From contig NC_071671.1 of NCBI RefSeq assembly GCF_028554725.1, positions 46,700,501 to 46,764,500 on the forward strand: a stretch of 64,000 bases of DNA, given 5' to 3'. This DNA comes from Zeugodacus cucurbitae. Lineage: Eukaryota; Arthropoda; Insecta; Diptera; Tephritidae. Numbering within the stretch: position 1 is the first letter of the stretch; every line of letters begins with the position of its first letter. The notes under the pieces were generated by a model, which saw only the letters and a program-made list of their open reading frames with translations, was not told the origin of the DNA and did not search any database. A program made the position numbers and the translations under genes. Below, one piece after another: positions 1 to 12,162 of this stretch.

Positions 1-1253
1 GTCAGGGTCATGATTACCAAATAGTTGAGACTTCCTTTATCAAGATCCACCAATGTTTTAGAAATCCTTTTCTAACTTTTCTAGTCAGCGGCTCGTAATA
101 TTGTCAATTATAATTTTTTTTTTTCATTGCCTCCTATATTTATCTTCGAACCAGACGGAAATTAGCATCACGAAGTACTTTTGAAAGCCCCCCCTTTTGT
201 TAATTTTGAACATTAAACTGAAAACTCAGAGGTAGCTTATTGAAACAACAAAGAAAGACGTTAACCGAAAGGCGCGAAAGGACCCACAAGAAGCAGGTTT
301 GAACATAGTCAGCCAACTTTTAGTAACAAATGTGAAACTAAATAAATGAATGTCGAATCTAAAACCATTTTATATATCCAATAATACCACAGGCTCTAAG
401 ATTGAGTATTACGTAAAAAGGACAGTTAAATATATCATGAATAATATTGGTTGAAACCCACCCTTAACTCTTACATATATTCCTAATAAGATGATATCAC
501 TAATAATATGGGACCTTCCGATAGACTTTACCATATTCATCAAACGAGAGATGAAAGGTCATAAGCATTTGAAGTGAACATGATATAAGTTGGAGTAACA
601 AAATTGCGATATCGTTTAAGACCTTCCTATAACCCCACATCTACGCATCAATCCCACTCTCTATTTGACTATAATATTTCGCTTAGAATAGTATGGTTCA
701 GTAACAAAAATTTGTGATACCTACCTTCACCCCTTACTAATATGATTTCCGATAGTTAGATTGATTTTAAGTTCTTAAAATGCGGGTCGTGTTTAATATT
801 CGATCCCACTCGAACTTAGCACTGCCTTAAGTGCTTACAATTACAACGCTATGGATAAAGATATTCCGATTTCCCACTCAAGCTTAAAAATGCCAAGTCA
901 TCCGAATACAAAAATAACTCCGCGCAAAACATAAGCACAATCACCTTTGAGTCCCTTCACGCAAGAGGGCAATGCCACAAACGAAGTACGGCTTACACAC
1001 CTAGTATCTTACAAGCATAAACACACAACACAAGGAGCATGTGTTTACAGCGTGATCCTCAATTTTGCACACACACTCCTCCCCACCCGGTCTACATATG
1101 TACTTACAGTTATTTATACAGTTATACATATATTGTATGTAGTTCAACAACTTTAAAGTTTGATCCTCTTCGAATATGGCTAAAGAAAAGCCATTTGGTG
1201 AGCCCGTGAGCCGCATAGTTCATCAAACTTGCGACAACAAATATTTTGTTCGA
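1..1253. other. intergenic, nothing assigned
   Basis: AT-rich DNA with only short open frames of biased composition. I see no splice-bounded coding region, RNA gene or transposon end here. Confidence 0.5.
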
Positions 1254-1810
1254 AAATTGGCGCGCAAATCGGCGTGCCTGCATTGACTTACGCTCACTAT
1301 TTACATTAAGACTCATATTTACTATATTGTTTATGCCATTCTCGGCGGGGTAATTGCACTCGTCGCCAAATCACAAACTCAGCCATATAGTCACCGCATT
1401 GGCATCAACGGTCAGCAGGAAGCCGAAACTCGTCGTAGGCGAAAATTCATTCACTTAGGTCAGTTTAGCACGTAGACCGCCTCGCGGCATAAACGCCGAT
1501 GACTGGGCGCTGAGCGAGTGCCGGGAAACCCATAAAATGCGAACTTGCATTTCCCAACGACGTGTTTACTACGAATTTATTTTGTATACAAACAAATGCC
1601 GAAGAGGACGTGAGAATTTTTGCGCGAATATTTTTAATTTTTTATGATTATTTTTAGTGTAGTTACCGATTTGGCCAATGAACTTTTTTGGTTTGGATTT
1701 TCACCCCTTGGTTTTTTTTACTAAGGATGTCTTTATGCAATTTCGTAACTGTATAGTAATTAAGTTTACTGAGGTTCATAATTAAGCTTTAAAGTTGTTT
1801 ACAATTTAGA
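1254..1810 (+). repeat. dispersed repeat, copy A
   Basis: This stretch aligns in the same orientation with 25653-26140. Shared blocks include AATTGGCGCGCAA at the start, CATATTTACTATATTG, a block AAAATGC..CTTGCATTTCCCA, CGTGAGAATTTTT followed by CGCG, TTTACTAAGGATG, and GTTGTTTA near the end. The copies differ by many substitutions and small indels, so the duplication or insertion is old. No terminal repeats or coding frame were recognised. It is either an old transposon family or a duplicated non-coding segment. Confidence 0.6.
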
Positions 1811-2217
1811 CGGGCGTTTATTGAACTGGATCCGGGTATGGGTAGCATATATGTAGATATAAATATATAAGAGTTGAGTGTTGTGAACATAGATATACAT
1901 TTATATAGTATCAATTACAGGATATATATATGTGACTTGCTTTTTATGCTATTCATCGAATCAAGTGCTGATAAGTGTCATTATACTTACAAAATGTTAG
2001 TGACTTTTGAAAAGTTAAAGACCTATGTTTTCAGTTATGAACATATATTCATACTAAGTTGTAGGTATAATATGGGTATGGTTGTCTGTATACACCTTCT
2101 GAGTTATATATACAGTTGTTTACGATTTAAACTTATATTTCTTGAACTCATAAAGTTCAAAGACCTCAACAGAAACTTCAAAGAGTTTTAAATATAGTTT
2201 CAATTAATACTGACTTT

Positions 2218-2589
2218 TTACTTTACTTTTAATCTGATCCATTTTATACTTCGCTCTAACAAAAATAAATATTGATCCAGTAGCTCAGAGCACAGTATAA
2301 TATTCACCCATAGGTGGTATATTGATTGAGATAAAAATGTATAGCCTCTGCCATCCTCAACCTCAACTACACGCGGTACCTCCATTTGGTTAGCAAACGA
2401 GGCTCTGGCGGCCGTGTAATCGCCGTCTTCAGCTAGTAAATGCGTTTGCAAAATCAAGCTAATTACTTGCCGCAGGTTTGGAGGCTGCAGCCGATACCTC
2501 GGTAGGCTGAACCCTTTATCAACCCATTTTATCAACGAAACCGCAATAACGAAGCGTCGGAGTTGACCTTTGCTCGCCCGCACATCCAT
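2218..2589 (-). CDS. possible small protein or exon, 123 aa, unknown
   Basis: An open frame on the minus strand starting at the ATG at 2587-2589 (MDVRASKGQL) stands out because its first three quarters are GC-richer than the surroundings and have ordinary amino-acid composition. It has hydrophobic/helical stretches such as FVIAVSLIKWV and SLRQ-like VISLILQTHLL, and an acidic VVEVEDGRGY segment. The C-terminal part drifts into AT-rich sequence (LLERSIKWIRLKVK), so the true end may be a lost splice site. I do not recognise the family. It could be a decayed gene or a transposon-encoded fragment; no promoter or splice sites support it. Confidence 0.22.
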   Translation of the reverse strand: MDVRASKGQLRRFVIAVSLIKWVDKGFSLPRYRLQPPNLRQVISLILQTHLLAEDGDYTAARASFANQMEVPRVVEVEDGRGYTFLSQSIYHLWVNIILCSELLDQYLFLLERSIKWIRLKVK

Positions 2590-4934
2590 ACGATACAATA
2601 CTATATATGTACATATAAACAGTTGTGATAATCAGAACAAATTTGTGGTTTATTTTTTAATATACTTTCATTCGGATAAATCCGTTATTTTTTTAGGTTT
2701 AGGGAATTTCCGCTGGGTATTTGTTCAGACCAGTTTCTAAGTTTTGAGATTGAGTCATAGGTAAAAACAAATCGGAATCGAGCTTTTAGTAAAAATTACT
2801 GTTGCTTATTTTATATAACAAAGAAAAAAATACAAAATATTCAGTGCGTATATAAGGTGTCAAAGGTCAAAGATTTACGAAAATAAATTTATGAAATATG
2901 CACAACGTTGTTCGGTATTTAAAATATGAGTATCGTTGCAAAAGTGATTAAACTTTCGTTCTTCTACTATCACCCTGTGCCTGTCCGTGAGATGTATTGC
3001 ATTGCGGATTACAGTCTCCAACTTACTAAAAACATTTTCCTTTTGTCGATATCGGACAATAACTCTTACAGACCCCATATACCGAACAAAACACCTTAGT
3101 GACTATGGCTGACTTGTTACCAAAAATATCGGACATTGTCTGAAATATACTTATGTTAAGGAAATTATAGCGGCTTTACCTCATAATAATGTATCTTGCT
3201 GCTGAAAATTAATAAAAAACGGGTCAATACTTACCCTAACCCCCTAATATAGTAATATTTCTACCTAATGTAAGGAAACTTGCGGTGGGATTATATATCG
3301 GTTAATATGTAAGATAACTTAGAAGAATTAAGTGAACGTAACGTTGATATAATCTAGCTTAATGACTGAAATTGGTTCAGAAATTACTCCAGCCCTTTTA
3401 TCTTTATATATAAATATCACTGACTGAATCACTGAAAGGCTGGACCGATTTGAATGAAATTTCGTGTGTGTCTTCAGGTGAATTTGAGAATAGTTTGGAG
3501 TCAACATTCGGTCCTATTTATTTTTTTTTGTGTGTTTCATTTCATACTTTGTTTAATATTCTAAGAACTTAAAATATCATGCAGCACAACGTCTGTCAGG
3601 TCCGCAGTATTCCGAGTTAAAATTGTGAGTGATCTTAACAAACTTTTGTGGAGTTATGTTCTCGAGTATAGACCTATGGAAAATCATATTAATAGCCCTC
3701 ATACAAATGGAAAATATGATTTCTTATAAAAAAATAAAATATGATATTTTTTTGGAAATCGAATATTTTTGCAAACTATAATCCATAAAACTAAACACAA
3801 AAGGGAAACTTGAAAAAAAATATTTTTCAAAATCGAATTATTTTGTATTATAAATTTTTGTATTTTTGCTATAAATACAAGTAAAACCTACTTTTCACAT
3901 ATCTCACATAGAACCATACATATATTTTTTAAAACGTAAAATATTCCCTTTTAAATGATTTTTGTCGGATCACGTCAATTTTTTGGAAGTCTTGTGTTAT
4001 ACATTTTTGAATGAAACAAGTTTTTTAGGAAAAGTGAAAATGTTCAATGTACAACAGGTGGTATGAGTAATATTTTTCATTGATCGATAATCCTTCTTTA
4101 ATTTAATTTCATGTTTACGAATGAAACTTTTAATAAGGTAGTGGAATAAATGTGCACTAGAAATATTATTTCTAGAAATGAGTTATGAAATTTGCCTCAC
4201 TAAGAAGATAGTTCTAGAGAAATCAAATTTTCTTGAGATAGTATGATACATATATGTATATGTAAGTTCTCTTAACTTTTCTCTTTAGACAACAATTGCT
4301 TTAAACTCAAAGTTAAATTTTCCAAACGCAATTCAGACGTTCCAAGCACATACAGTAGGTGCAAATTGAAATGACTGCTTATCAGTTGACCTTGCTTCGA
4401 GCACATTCTTCTTTGTTTATTAACTAATGGTGTCTCAAAATGCCACCAAGTGTACATATTACAAACAAACACACTGTCCAATAATATCTTCAGCTACTCT
4501 CCTGAGTCTGAGTGCGCAAAAACAGTTAACTGTTGCTGTCAAATCTCGTTAGCACGAAGAGGCTATTGCGCTCAAGTAGCTGCTGATATAATGATGCCAT
4601 GCGCTTAACTAAACGCTTTGTGCACAATTCGGGTGAGTTGATAATAGCAGGTCTTTTAACTCTTTCGACGATCTGTTCAGCAAACATTTCTTTATTAAAT
4701 ACAAACTGCAACTGTACAAACAAAAACAAACATAGCGCTGCTTGGGGCTTAGTTGAATGACCCACCGATATTCACATGGCGGCGGCGTGTGAGCAAATAA
4801 TGAGCGGCGACTTCATGCGAATTGAGTTAAATGGAAATGAACCAAATTGAACTGGCGGAAATGTGCGTCTAGGGTGAGAATTATGATCGACACTTTGCTA
4901 AAAAGGGTTAAATTACAATTTTTATTAAATAAAA
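2590..4934. other. intergenic, nothing firm
   Basis: AT-rich sequence. The part around 3410-3500 has the style of non-coding transposon DNA (a GACTGAATCACTGAAAGG-like block), but no ends or coding remnants could be defined. Confidence 0.4.
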
Positions 4935-5335
4935 TAAGTGAAAGAATATCTTATTTTTTTTTGTTTTTCAGGCTGGACAGCTGGATGGTTTTTGTATTGT
5001 TTTCAATTTTTTTTTTTTAATTTAATATTTATTGTGTTTGATTTAGTGTTTTCTTATAATTTGTTAATTTTTTTATTTATTCTTATTTTTTTTTAATATT
5101 TTAATTTATTTACATTTTATTCTTAATTTTTTTTTATTTCTTAAATATTTTTTGAAATTTATAATATTTTAAATTTTTATTTTTTAATTTTTTTTATTTT
5201 AATTTATTTCTTATTTTTAAATATTTTCTTTAATTTTGTTTTTATTTTTTAAATATTTGTTTTTTTCTGTTCCTCCGCGAATTCAATTTTTTTATTTTTT
5301 TTTTTAATTTTTTGATTTTTTATTTATATTGTTTC
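4935..5335. repeat. T-rich low-complexity tract
   Basis: About 400 bp made almost entirely of T runs broken by A on this strand, with long stretches lacking C and G. It has no fixed repeat unit. Similar shorter tracts occur at 5530-5620 and 60290-60355. Such tracts arise by slippage or can be old retroelement tails; nothing here decides which. Confidence 0.85.
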
Positions 5336-8300
5336 CGTCCTTTCCCGGCTTCAAATTACATTCTAAAGGGTGCATTACCCGTTCAATGTCACTTAGAACA
5401 AATACCGTTCTTTGTGGTGATCTTAAACTTATTTACCGTTTGAATTGAGTGTGTGAAATTGCCCAATTGGTGACTTTGACCGCAGCACATTTCAACATTT
5501 CCGACTAAACACGGAATACAACAATAAAAAAGTAGTTGATTTTATTTTTAATTTTATTTTTTTATTATTTCTTTTTTAATTTTTTATTGTTATTATTATT
5601 GCATTGTTATTGTTATTGCACGCGTACAGCGTATGTGCTCTCTCCACATATTCATAGCTAGGTATGTACTGTATGTCGGTATGCAGCACTGATAGTAAAA
5701 ATTTTGTTTACGAGTTCTTCGCCCTGCTTTTTGACATGCCTAACTACATGCATACCTACATGTGCACTCACATAAACATATAAACATACGTGAGTATTCC
5801 CGAAAGTGTCTTTCGCCTTAGAAAACAAAAAAGGCCGTCGATCTTGTTGCGGTTTGTTTATCAACAGTGTCAATTCGAGGCCACAATGCCCGAAAAATGC
5901 CGGCAACTTGAGGTGCGACTTCAAGCGACTTCAGGCAATGCAATTAACATGCATACACACACACACACGCCTTGCAAAACAAAGTAAATACATTTGGGGA
6001 GAGCGCTAAAAATGTGTTCAAATGCGCTAAGGTGAGTGCATGAATGATAATATGCAAATCGTTTATATATATATACATATCTAAATATATCAAATAAAGG
6101 GAGCACAAGCACCCCTTCTCTCATTTTATCGAACTGCGGCTATTGTATTTGCCTTTGCATTTTATCTTGCAAATTGTGCACGTTTTTCACGAATTGGCGT
6201 TAACATGTGGCAAATAAGATACTCGTACATATGTTCGGCCGATAACTTCTGGTAATGAACTCTGCGCGACAGCAAATTGTTATTGTATTCTATCTAGTGA
6301 TATTACACGTGGCCCCATTTGTCTTTCTTCTTCTAGAAAATTTGCTAATAAATTTGGGTTATTGAAATGTGAAATAGTACTGCGCGTCTGGCTGTGTTCG
6401 GCAAGTGTTTATTTTCAATGTGAAATTGCGTTGCTTGAAACTGCATTTCAATTGGCAGCAATGTAATTATATTTTATGCACAATAGCAATATGTTGCACA
6501 AGTGTAAATAGTTCTTTTGGTTGTTTATAACACCTTAGAATAACAGCGGTACATTTTCGGGTTTGTACTGGTTGTGTAGACATTGAAATACTATTAAAAA
6601 CACAAAACATAAATGGGGGTCTATCCACACTTTTATATTCTGCGAAACTCAAATTTGATAGATTTACTTAAAGAACGAATGTGGTTATGCCATCTAAAAT
6701 ATGGGGTGGTTTTTAGACGTGCAATTTTCAATGAGGCACCAAATTTCTGAAAAAAGTGGTCGAAAATTGGGTCTCTCGACTGGATTGTTAAATTTAATGG
6801 CAAACCCATATCTCTATAATAAGGCTAAATTCTTGACCATAATTTTAAGTTAAATATGATTTATTTTTACTTGAAACCCATATACATATCCAACAAAAAA
6901 AAAAACATGTACAAACATGTCCACTATGGCATGCCGTCAGAAATGAAAAACCACTTCGAGAGGATATGTTAGATCGATTTAGAAATTTAACTACGCCTGT
7001 GACTTCGACTATTTTCATATACACATACATATATGTTTCTCAAACTCTTTGAACCGATTTACAAATCCAGTCAACTCTCAAAAAGCATTTATATATATAT
7101 ATAATTTATATAATATAATGTTTATAATAATTGTTTATATTTTTACTTGTCTCTTTATCCTTCGTTGTTTAAAACAAAGAAATATACGTTTATTGATGAA
7201 TTATACAGGGACCACTTGGCGCGTGGAGTGGAAATCGCGGTGCGCGCTGCCACTAAAATCTCAATATCTCGAAAACTATTCAAGTCTCCAAACTTTTCTT
7301 TTTTTTTAAATAAAGGTGAAATCATAAGGAATCGAAAAATTTTTATTAGAAAGTTGAAAAAAGTGGCCAAATTAACTAAAAATTAACTCAAAATTTTTGT
7401 TTGACATTTTTTTGGTCAAAATATGGAAATTTTTTTTTGGACATAATATAACATTAAACTACGTACTATTAATTATATCGCCTGTAAATTTCATTAAAAT
7501 CGATTAAGAAGTTTCGGAGATATTAATTTCTGAAAAAAAACACTGCACTTTTTTTCAACATGGCGTAGCGGCCGCCATTTTGAAAATTTTTTAAAATTAT
7601 TTTTGGGGTTAAAAGTTACTTATATAAGACAATTATTTCCCAAAGTTTCAAAAAAATCGGAAGACCACTTGCAAATCGCTTTTCTTTTGACGGAGTCTTG
7701 CCCATATATTAATGATATTAATTTTTTTCTTTACCTAAGAGAACCCAATCTTCAATAAAAATCAATTTTCTCCCTAACAAAAGACATTTCTTCGCTTCCT
7801 TTTTTTCAAATTTATCTACAATAGCTCTCAGCTCGTATATAAGAATTATGAGACCAGCTGTCTATTCGGTATATTATCTCGTATATATCGGTTAGTATGT
7901 GGGTTATCCATATAAATAAAAAATCCGGTTAATGACACGATTTATAATTCAAGAATGACTTGACCGATTTTCACGATCTATGATTAATAGAATTCGATTA
8001 CATCCAGAATAGAAAAATAACTATTAAATTATAAAAATATCGGAAAGATTCAATTAAAGGAAATAATCGAGGAGTTGACAATTGTTAAACATATAGGTCT
8101 CAATAATTCATTTATATTTATTCAAATAAATCAGTTAAACCCTCTCTGTGTTGTGGAAGAATTTATGAGTTTACGGTTACTGTACGGATAATGTGTCTTC
8201 AGATTATAGGTTAGATATCTAATGTAAGATAGCCTTGGTATAAAAAAAATTCGAATACCAAAATTCGCTATAATCGCTAAATAAATTCAATATATTTCGA

Positions 8301-9959
8301 CTACTAATGTATAGTCTACTATTTTACTATATTTTCTCACTTTTAGTTTATAATTTTTCTTTTCCTTCTCGCACTCGTATTACTCATAATACAAATCAAT
8401 ATTTAATTATCACTTAATGTAGTACATATACTTCTTCCAAAAAACGTTGTGAGACACCCCCCAGCGTGTTGCCTATTTTTAAATTTCTATCAAACAATCA
8501 AAATCCGGTGAAAATCCATTCACACTTTTTCATTGAATTCGCACAAGATTTGCAGTGCCAAGTTTTTACGAAAATTTCAAATGAATATAAATTTAAGGCG
8601 AAACAAATGATTAGAAAGTAAAAGTTGACAAATTTCCTTTTTAATTGCACACACTTGCCGATTTCCTGGTAGACTTTTGGCGCTGCGCAAGAAAACACTT
8701 TGTTCATATGTACATATTTATTCAAAAAGCAAACAAAAACCCACGCTGGTTCCTTAGCAAAAACACAAATAAACGATTGCACTGTTAATGATATAAAAAA
8801 TACAGAGAATAAGTTTTACAGCCCATAAACAATTGACACCCATTAGTGCCAGCCAGCAGCCACCACAGCACTACCACGAAACGACGTCCGCCCTGTTGGC
8901 AAAGCGCCAACCAGGCGAGCCAACACGGGCCAGCATGTTCAATAAACGTGCTATTGCTCACATCTGACGCCCCGGAAAATCAAGTGCAAAATACATACTA
9001 ATACCAAAATTTTAGCAGAAGAGCACCAGTTTAAGAAGAAATAAAATCGTGAAAATTATTCACCTCAACCTTCTCAATATAGGCCAATTAACTCGCACTC
9101 TTGAGTGTGTATGTGTGTCTTCCAATAAATTATCTCATATTTTCCATATATAATTTCCACAAATCGCCAAAGATGATACAGGTTCCTTCTCGATCTTTGT
9201 TGTTTTTCCAAGTAACCTGTTGTGTAGTGATTTCGGTTTCGCGCGAATGCATGAATTGTCATCGTTCCACCGATTTTTATCTTATTTATGAACTTAATAT
9301 CACTTCTTGGAAGGTAAGAGAAAAGGCAGTACACTTTATTTTTGGACACTAATTACTTTTTTGTGATTTAAAAATTAGCGTGTAGTTTTTTATTCTTTTG
9401 AAGAAATGTTATATGTATCATTATATAATAATGTTTATTTCATAACATCTGGTGACAGCTCTTTTCATTATATTTTATTGAAGTTATAATATGTATGTAG
9501 ATGTTTTGAGCAACCAGTGAACTTTTCATAATTTGTAGAAATTCTTCATGTCATTTGATGGAACTCATGAACCTCTCATTCTAGGCACACACCCAAATTA
9601 CTTTATATGACTTTTCCTTTTCATACACCTTTTAATAGTAAATGCTAGCATAAAACTAGCATACTAGAAGTTAGGTAGCATACTATTTTTTAGGTATACA
9701 TGGGTTCTTTTGATTAAGAAGGTATCATCCCTAAGTGACGTCCTATATCAATCTGATCCAAATCTTCCTCTATAATCAAATAAACCCTCAGCCGGAGTCT
9801 ATCTTGGAATTAGGCTTAAAAATTAGATTACTAAGATGTTAAGTCATCTATCGATGAACAAATCTAATTTTCTATATTAGACATTATTAGCAATTATTTA
9901 GTTTCACATAAGATCGTTCAATGATCAAAAGACCGCTGAAAGGATGAAGACGTTTAGTT
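5336..9959. other. intergenic with transposon-like non-coding DNA
   Basis: No gene recognised. A short CA microsatellite lies at 5955-5968. The segment about 7230-7700 has the character of a non-coding DNA-transposon interior: alternating poly-T/poly-A blocks, a GC-rich GCGGCCGCCATTTT core near 7570, and phrases such as CATTAAAATCGATTAAG. Its termini could not be located. A modest GC-rich patch at 8840-8980 has no sustained reading frame. Confidence 0.4.
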
Positions 9960-10030
9960 CTGGAAGTATTTAATTCGGTAACAGATGATACTACAATCAA
10001 AGAAGGTAGGAGGTCCCACTACTTAAAAAG

Positions 10031-10300
10031 ATAAAATCGAGACTCAGAGACAACTTGTACTATAATGGATTTGCTCAAATGTGATTAATTCGAAAAAAAT
10101 AATTAACCTCCGCTATATAAATTTCTGTCATCAAAATTATGCCGACATTGACGAAACTTGTAGACCTTCTTTCTTCAAAAATAAACTCGAGAATCAGAGA
10201 CAACTTCTTGCGAATTCGTCCAAAGGTGATGAGGTCGAAAAAAACTTCGGCTATACAATTTTCTGTCTTAAAAGATAAGACCTACTTTGGCAATACCTGC
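10031..10300. repeat. diverged tandem duplication, about 150-bp unit
   Basis: Two adjacent units start with ATAAA(A/C)TCGAGA(C/A)TCAGAGACAACTT at 10031 and 10181, a period of 150 bp. Further matches run through the units, including TTCGAAAAAAA versus GTCGAAAAAAA, GCTATA(T/C)AA and TTTCTGTC. The copies are clearly diverged. A partial third unit may precede position 10031. No coding function is evident. Confidence 0.65.
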
Positions 10301-11607
10301 AGGTCTCCAGGCTCTAAAATATTAGAAAAAAAATTACAGAAATTTTAATGGAAGCTAAATTTTTTAGATTTCTCCAAGTAATTATATAACCTGACTTTAT
10401 GTGTAAACTGGCTCTTCTAAACCACAATGAATGTCAACTGATTAGATATCTGAGGACCTTCTACATATATTTCTAAACAGATAAAATAGTTTCCAATTGA
10501 CTCCCTCGTCATGGAAATTATGGGTTTTGGGGAACTGGTTTCAGATATAAGTTTAAGCAAACTTTCGGATAAAATCCGTCGTGAATGATTATTATACTCA
10601 GTAATCAGCTACATAAACCTCATGCCCCCTTTTAAAAAACCTAACTACCCCTCTTTTCAGTGAGCTTCCAATTTCATGTCTGTAAGGGCACTTCAACTCT
10701 TACCTAACACATTTGTCGCTCTATCTAAACTAGATAATAACACCATTAAAAACTATCCAGAGAGAACTGGAAGAGAGTTACTAACATTTGAAATAAAAGA
10801 GTTAAATAATCTTATCAAATTGATGGCTGTGCGCGCAAAAGCCAACCGATATTTAAGAGACAGAACACCTAATTAAAAAACTCGTTAACGTAAGGTGCTT
10901 TTTAGTCGCAACGTAAATGCCAGACAGGTGAGAAGCGGAAAATCCCAAAAACACTGAATGAATAAGCTAAAGTTTCACATGAAAGCGCTGGAGCTGAGGC
11001 TGCAGCGGGTGCGGCGGGACTGTATTTCGCATGAACTTGGCTCAAATCACAAGCCAGCGTGCTGGAGAATCACATGCGATGGGAAGCACAACGGGCGCTG
11101 GAGCAACGGCAGCTGGAGATGGATGGTAATGGACGCGAGCACTACAGCTTCAACAGAGAAATCCAAAGTCAAAAAGTAGCCACGAAGTGGAGCAGGTTTT
11201 TACGCGTGACCAACAAAATTTCGCGCATAATTAACTGATATGCGCGACGCGGATAACTTTTTTTACGATTTTCAAAAATTCTCGGAAAACACACATGGGT
11301 AATTGTGATTGTGGCCAAAGCAAGAGCGAGGGGCGTAAAATAAAAGAGCAAAAAAGTGCAAAAATACAAAAACCAATTGGGAGTAAATAATGCGCGTAAA
11401 ACCCCAAGCACAAATTGGCGGCGGTGCTGCGCAATGCGAGTGAGAGCGAGTGTGAGCGAGCGCGCGAAAAAGCACCGTCAGCGTGGAGCCAAATGTGGCG
11501 CTTATCAGCTTGCTGTGGCGAAGGCGAGAGAGCCTACGAGCGTAATGCGAAGCTTTTACGGTTTCTGATGAAATTCAATGGAAACGCAAATGGGCTGAGA
11601 GCGCTGG
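10301..11607. other. upstream region of Gadd45
   Basis: Roughly 1.3 kb upstream of the Gadd45 TATA box. 10975-11180 is GC-rich and looks codon-like in more than one frame, but no frame is sustained and each is broken by stops. 11400-11540 is rich in GAGCGAG/GAGAG motifs, which resemble GAGA-factor-type sites found near many fly promoters. Individual transcription-factor sites cannot be assigned with confidence. Confidence 0.4.
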
Positions 11608-11646
11608 TATAAAAGCGACCGCACTGCTGTTTCTGAGCATTCATTG
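11608..11646 (+). promoter_or_regulatory. Gadd45 core promoter: TATA box and initiator
   Basis: TATAAAAG lies at 11608-11615. About 32-35 bp downstream are CATTC (A at 11640) and TCATTG (A at 11643), either of which fits a fly initiator. The spacing matches a standard TATA-driven start. This places transcription start near 11640 and gives a leader of about 520 nt before the Gadd45 ATG. Confidence 0.75.
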
Positions 11647-12162
11647 TGAAATTACAAATCAAAATTGAAGCAAGTCAAAAGAGCGCTTGAACGGAATAAA
11701 TTGCATACGCGGATTTACTATACACAGACAAGTGAAAGCAAAGCAAATAAGAATTTCATAACAAATCGTGTGTGAAAGCAAAAACAACAAACAAACATTT
11801 TTACAAAAAAAAAAAAGAAATTTGCAGTGAAAAGCAAAAACAAAAGTGATAACACACCCCAACAAATACACAAAACAAAAGAGGGTCAAGAACTTATACA
11901 AGATAAAGCAAAAAAGCAAAAACAAAGCAAGTGCTTAAGAACACTAACAACAAGAAAGAACTCAAGAACTCAACAAGTGTCTTACAAAGTGCAGACGTTG
12001 TCAAAGTCAAAGCAAATCGTGTGCGTCTACCAAACGCAAACGTTAAACAACTACAACAACAAACAAGTGAAGTCGCCAGCGACAACTTCAACCACCCGAA
12101 GCGCCCATAAAAGCGTGAAAATTCCGCCATACGCACAACAACACATCTACCCTTCATACAAC
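11640..12162 (+). promoter_or_regulatory. Gadd45 5' leader, A/CAA-rich, no upstream ATG
   Basis: About 523 nt between the inferred start site and the Gadd45 ATG contain no ATG in any frame. The sequence is dominated by A and CAA-type triplets (AACAAC, AAAGCAAA, AACAAACAA) and is poor in G+T pairings, so it should be weakly structured. The frame of the CDS stays open upstream to a GTG at 11827, but there is no ATG in that extension, which would encode a Lys/Gln/Thr-rich low-complexity stretch. I therefore read it as leader, not protein. Such leaders are known for stress-induced fly mRNAs such as Hsp70. Confidence 0.65.

Noticed and set aside
11827..12162. Treating the 291-codon open frame as the full Gadd45 protein
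   Set aside because: It would start at GTG; the first ATG in frame is at 12163, and the upstream residues are low-complexity of the kind an A-rich leader gives.
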